A stretch of 7,659 nt of DNA from the NCBI GenBank assembly GCA_023409615.1, contig JAEYRF010000173.1:1-7659 (forward strand). Reading direction: 5' to 3'. This stretch comes from Bacillota bacterium. GTDB lineage: Bacteria > Bacillota > Clostridia > Acetivibrionales > DTU013. The notes beneath the pieces are model-generated. The model had not been told where the DNA came from and did no database searches. It saw nothing but the letters and a program-made list of their open reading frames with translations. Positions 6,280 to 7,659 of the stretch are shown piece after piece (position 1 is the stretch's first letter; each line of letters opens with the position of its first letter). A program made the position numbers and the translations under genes.

Positions 6280-6380
6280 CATTTCTACATCGACAAAATA
6301 GTGCAAATTGTTTAAAAATAAATGAATATTCGATATAAACATCATACAGGAAAAAGAGCCGGCTAGCAAACACTTTTACT

Positions 6381-7283
6381 CTATGCAATTAGGTCATATA
6401 GGACATTTATCAGTCCCATAACAACGCCTAGTAATCCGCCGAGCCAAATCAGAGCATTCAATTCCTTTTTCATCAGAGACATGATAATTTTCTCTAATTC
6501 CATCAGATCAAGGTCATTTACCTTATTCTGGATTACCTCGGAAATATCTATTGTTTTAAGAATGTCATCCAGCTTATTTGTAATTATATCCTCATATAAG
6601 TTCCAGATATAAATCTTTATTTGGGGTATTTTGTCTCCATACTTAACTGCAATGTCCTTCAGTTTCATTTTCAACAGTTCTTCAGCTTGCTCATCAATAA
6701 ATTTTTCAATAAGTGGACGCGATTTCTCTTCGATCATTCCGTTGATTTTGCCGGCAAATGGCTGCTTGACAGAATTCAGCGCACTAGTGGTCAATCCTTT
6801 AAGTATGGGCTTTGTATTTGAAATGATCTCATCATAGGCATAGTCCACGATACTTTTACCAATATTCTGCTCAATGGCCTTATTGGTAATAGTCAATGCT
6901 AAAGATTTTTCAACGCTTTTGAATTTTTCAAGGATTACACTGTTTGAAATGTATTTATCTGCAAGGGAAGATATCGTATCGTCAGCAGATGTATACTTTT
7001 CTATTATCTGATCCATCTTTATGTTGAGATTACTTTTCATTGAATCAGATAGTAAAGTGTCCCTTAATGTTTCCATGTTCAGTAAATCTCTGCTCACAAT
7101 TTCGCCAATGGCCATTGCTATCCTGGGCTTTTCCTTAGGAATTAATCCCGGAGTAAAGGGCAGCTTTAATTTACCTATATATACTGGCTTTAATGGCCTG
7201 AATAGCATTTTTATCGCTATACCGTTTGTGACCAGTCCGATGAGTCCTCCAACAAAAAGAGCAATTACTATATCAAGAATCAT
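6381..7283 (-). CDS. DUF445 family (YheB-like) membrane protein
   Basis: The 300-aa protein carries the family's N-terminal signature: a membrane segment at about 3-22 running into 'GLVTNGIAIKMLFRPLKPVY' (16-35), then 'LPFTPGLIPKEKPRIAMAIG' (41-60). The middle (about 65-265) is predicted to be long amphipathic helices. A second membrane segment ends the protein ('LIWLGGLLGVVMGLINVLYD', about 278-297), so both ends are probably membrane-embedded with a large helical domain between. DUF445 has no established biochemical function; Bacillus YheB is a relative and somewhat longer. The start is the ATG at 7281-7283, with AAGGAAGGA ending four bases upstream. It is transcribed in the same direction as the upstream rRNA/tRNA unit but is separated from it by a terminator and about 170 bases. 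Confidence 0.9.
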   Translation of the reverse strand: MILDIVIALFVGGLIGLVTNGIAIKMLFRPLKPVYIGKLKLPFTPGLIPKEKPRIAMAIGEIVSRDLLNMETLRDTLLSDSMKSNLNIKMDQIIEKYTSADDTISSLADKYISNSVILEKFKSVEKSLALTITNKAIEQNIGKSIVDYAYDEIISNTKPILKGLTTSALNSVKQPFAGKINGMIEEKSRPLIEKFIDEQAEELLKMKLKDIAVKYGDKIPQIKIYIWNLYEDIITNKLDDILKTIDISEVIQNKVNDLDLMELEKIIMSLMKKELNALIWLGGLLGVVMGLINVLYDLIA

Positions 7284-7343
7284 TTTGTCCTTCCTTATCT
7301 GAAGCGCAGAGTCATTTCTTTTGATTCACTATCCCTGCGATAT

Positions 7344-7372
7344 ATTTTATCACACCTAATATTAACGAAATA
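7344..7372 (-). promoter_or_regulatory. Possible extended -10 promoter of the DUF445 gene
   Basis: The minus strand has TGA-TAAAAT (-10 hexamer complement of 7344-7349) with an upstream TATTTC at 17-base spacing (complement of 7367-7372). The -35 is poor, but the TGn extension can compensate. It lies about 60 bases before the start codon. Confidence 0.4.
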
Positions 7373-7410
7373 CTTTGGCTTTTGTCTTACAATATTGAAT
7401 TTTAGCATAT

Positions 7411-7455
7411 AAATAAACATAAAACCCTACAGATTATAGTCTGTAAGGTTTTATG
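7411..7455 (-). terminator. Terminator at the end of the rRNA-tRNA unit
   Basis: A long hairpin, 9 bp (7418-7426 with 7447-7455) plus 6 bp (7428-7433 with 7440-7445) with one mismatch and a 6-base loop, begins two bases after the tRNA's CCA. On the minus strand the stem end TTTTATG runs into TTTATTTATA, a U-rich tail. Confidence 0.85.
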
Positions 7456-7456
7456 C

Positions 7457-7532
7457 TGGCTCCTCAAGTAGGACTTGAACCTACGACCCTGCGGTTAACA
7501 GCCGCATGCTCTACCGACTGAGCTATTGAGGA
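7457..7532 (-). tRNA. tRNA-Asn(GUU)
   Basis: The 76-base gene folds as a full cloverleaf on the minus strand: acceptor TCCTCAA/TTGAGGA, anticodon stem TGCGG/CCGCA around loop CTGTTAA (anticodon GTT, complement of 7497-7499), T arm with GGTTCAAGTCC, and an encoded 3' CCA (7457-7459). It lies seven bases after the 5S rRNA in the same transcript direction, as is common at clostridial rRNA operon ends. Confidence 0.98.
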
Positions 7533-7539
7533 ATATAAA

Positions 7540-7655
7540 TCCGGCGGAGACCTATTTTCCCGGGCCGTTACCAGCCAAGTATCTTGGGCACTGAGAAGCT
7601 TAACTGCCGTGTTCGGTATGGGAACGGGTGTGACCTTCTCGTTATATCCACCGGA
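7540..7655 (-). rRNA. rrf: 5S ribosomal RNA
   Basis: About 116 bases on the minus strand start TCCGGTGG and end CCGCCGGA, pairing to form helix I. The conserved core segments CACACCCGTTCCCAT, CCGAACACGG and AGTTAAGC are present. The 23S and 16S genes, and the operon's promoter, would lie to the right of the window. The ends are set by the terminal helix and may be off by a base or two. Confidence 0.97.
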
Positions 7656-7659
7656 AAAT

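Noticed and set aside
6185..6388. A 67-codon minus-strand open frame in the hairpin spacer
   Set aside because: It overlaps the end of the DUF445 gene and runs through the hairpin stems, with no ribosome binding site or domain-like sequence.

Overview
This 7.66 kb window looks like chromosomal DNA from a low-GC, anaerobic clostridium, probably one of the cellulolytic Ruminiclostridium/Acetivibrio type. The reasons are the AT-rich spacers, strong AGGAG-type ribosome binding sites, a B12-dependent (class II) ribonucleotide reductase, a DUF4015-type lipoprotein, and a surface protein with Ig-like modules and a 'DGYWY' segment. The genus is an inference from gene style; no marker in the window fixes it.

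Layout from left to right. (1) Positions 1-121 hold the 5' end of an IS3-type insertion sequence on the minus strand; its transposase OrfA starts at 68 and runs off the window. (2) Positions 122-1060 (minus) are the remains of a secreted Ig-like surface protein, broken by a one-base frameshift in an A6 run (742-747) and cut at its 3' side by the insertion sequence. (3) Divergently, 1264-2016 (plus) encodes a compact fusion of a Phd/YefM antitoxin domain and a Uma2-type (DUF820) PD-(D/E)xK nuclease domain. It has a near-consensus promoter (1192-1220) followed at once by a 9-bp-arm palindrome (1222-1244) that could be an autoregulatory operator. (4) A two-way terminator (2113-2153) separates it from the convergent nrdJ (2228-4609, minus), an adenosylcobalamin-dependent ribonucleotide reductase. 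The nrdJ promoter carries two NrdR-box-like sites exactly 31 bp apart, one of them covering the -10 element. (5) Positions 4768-6054 (minus) encode a lipoprotein with a DUF4015 putative glycoside hydrolase TIM barrel. (6) The 326-base spacer 6055-6380 has no convincing gene but holds a dense set of nested hairpins (6115-6279), including a possible loop-to-upstream pseudoknot. (7) Positions 6381-7283 (minus) encode a DUF445 (YheB-like) membrane protein. (8) The right edge is the tail of an rRNA operon on the minus strand: 5S rRNA (7540-7655), tRNA-Asn(GUU) (7457-7532) and a strong terminator hairpin.

No large multi-gene system is visible. The most unusual items are the antitoxin-nuclease fusion with its palindromic leader and the structured intergenic element. 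The nrdJ control region is the clearest regulatory reading: the NrdR repressor, normally responding to dATP/ATP, would shut off the deoxyribonucleotide-producing enzyme. The remaining genes appear to be independent units that mostly share the minus-strand direction.
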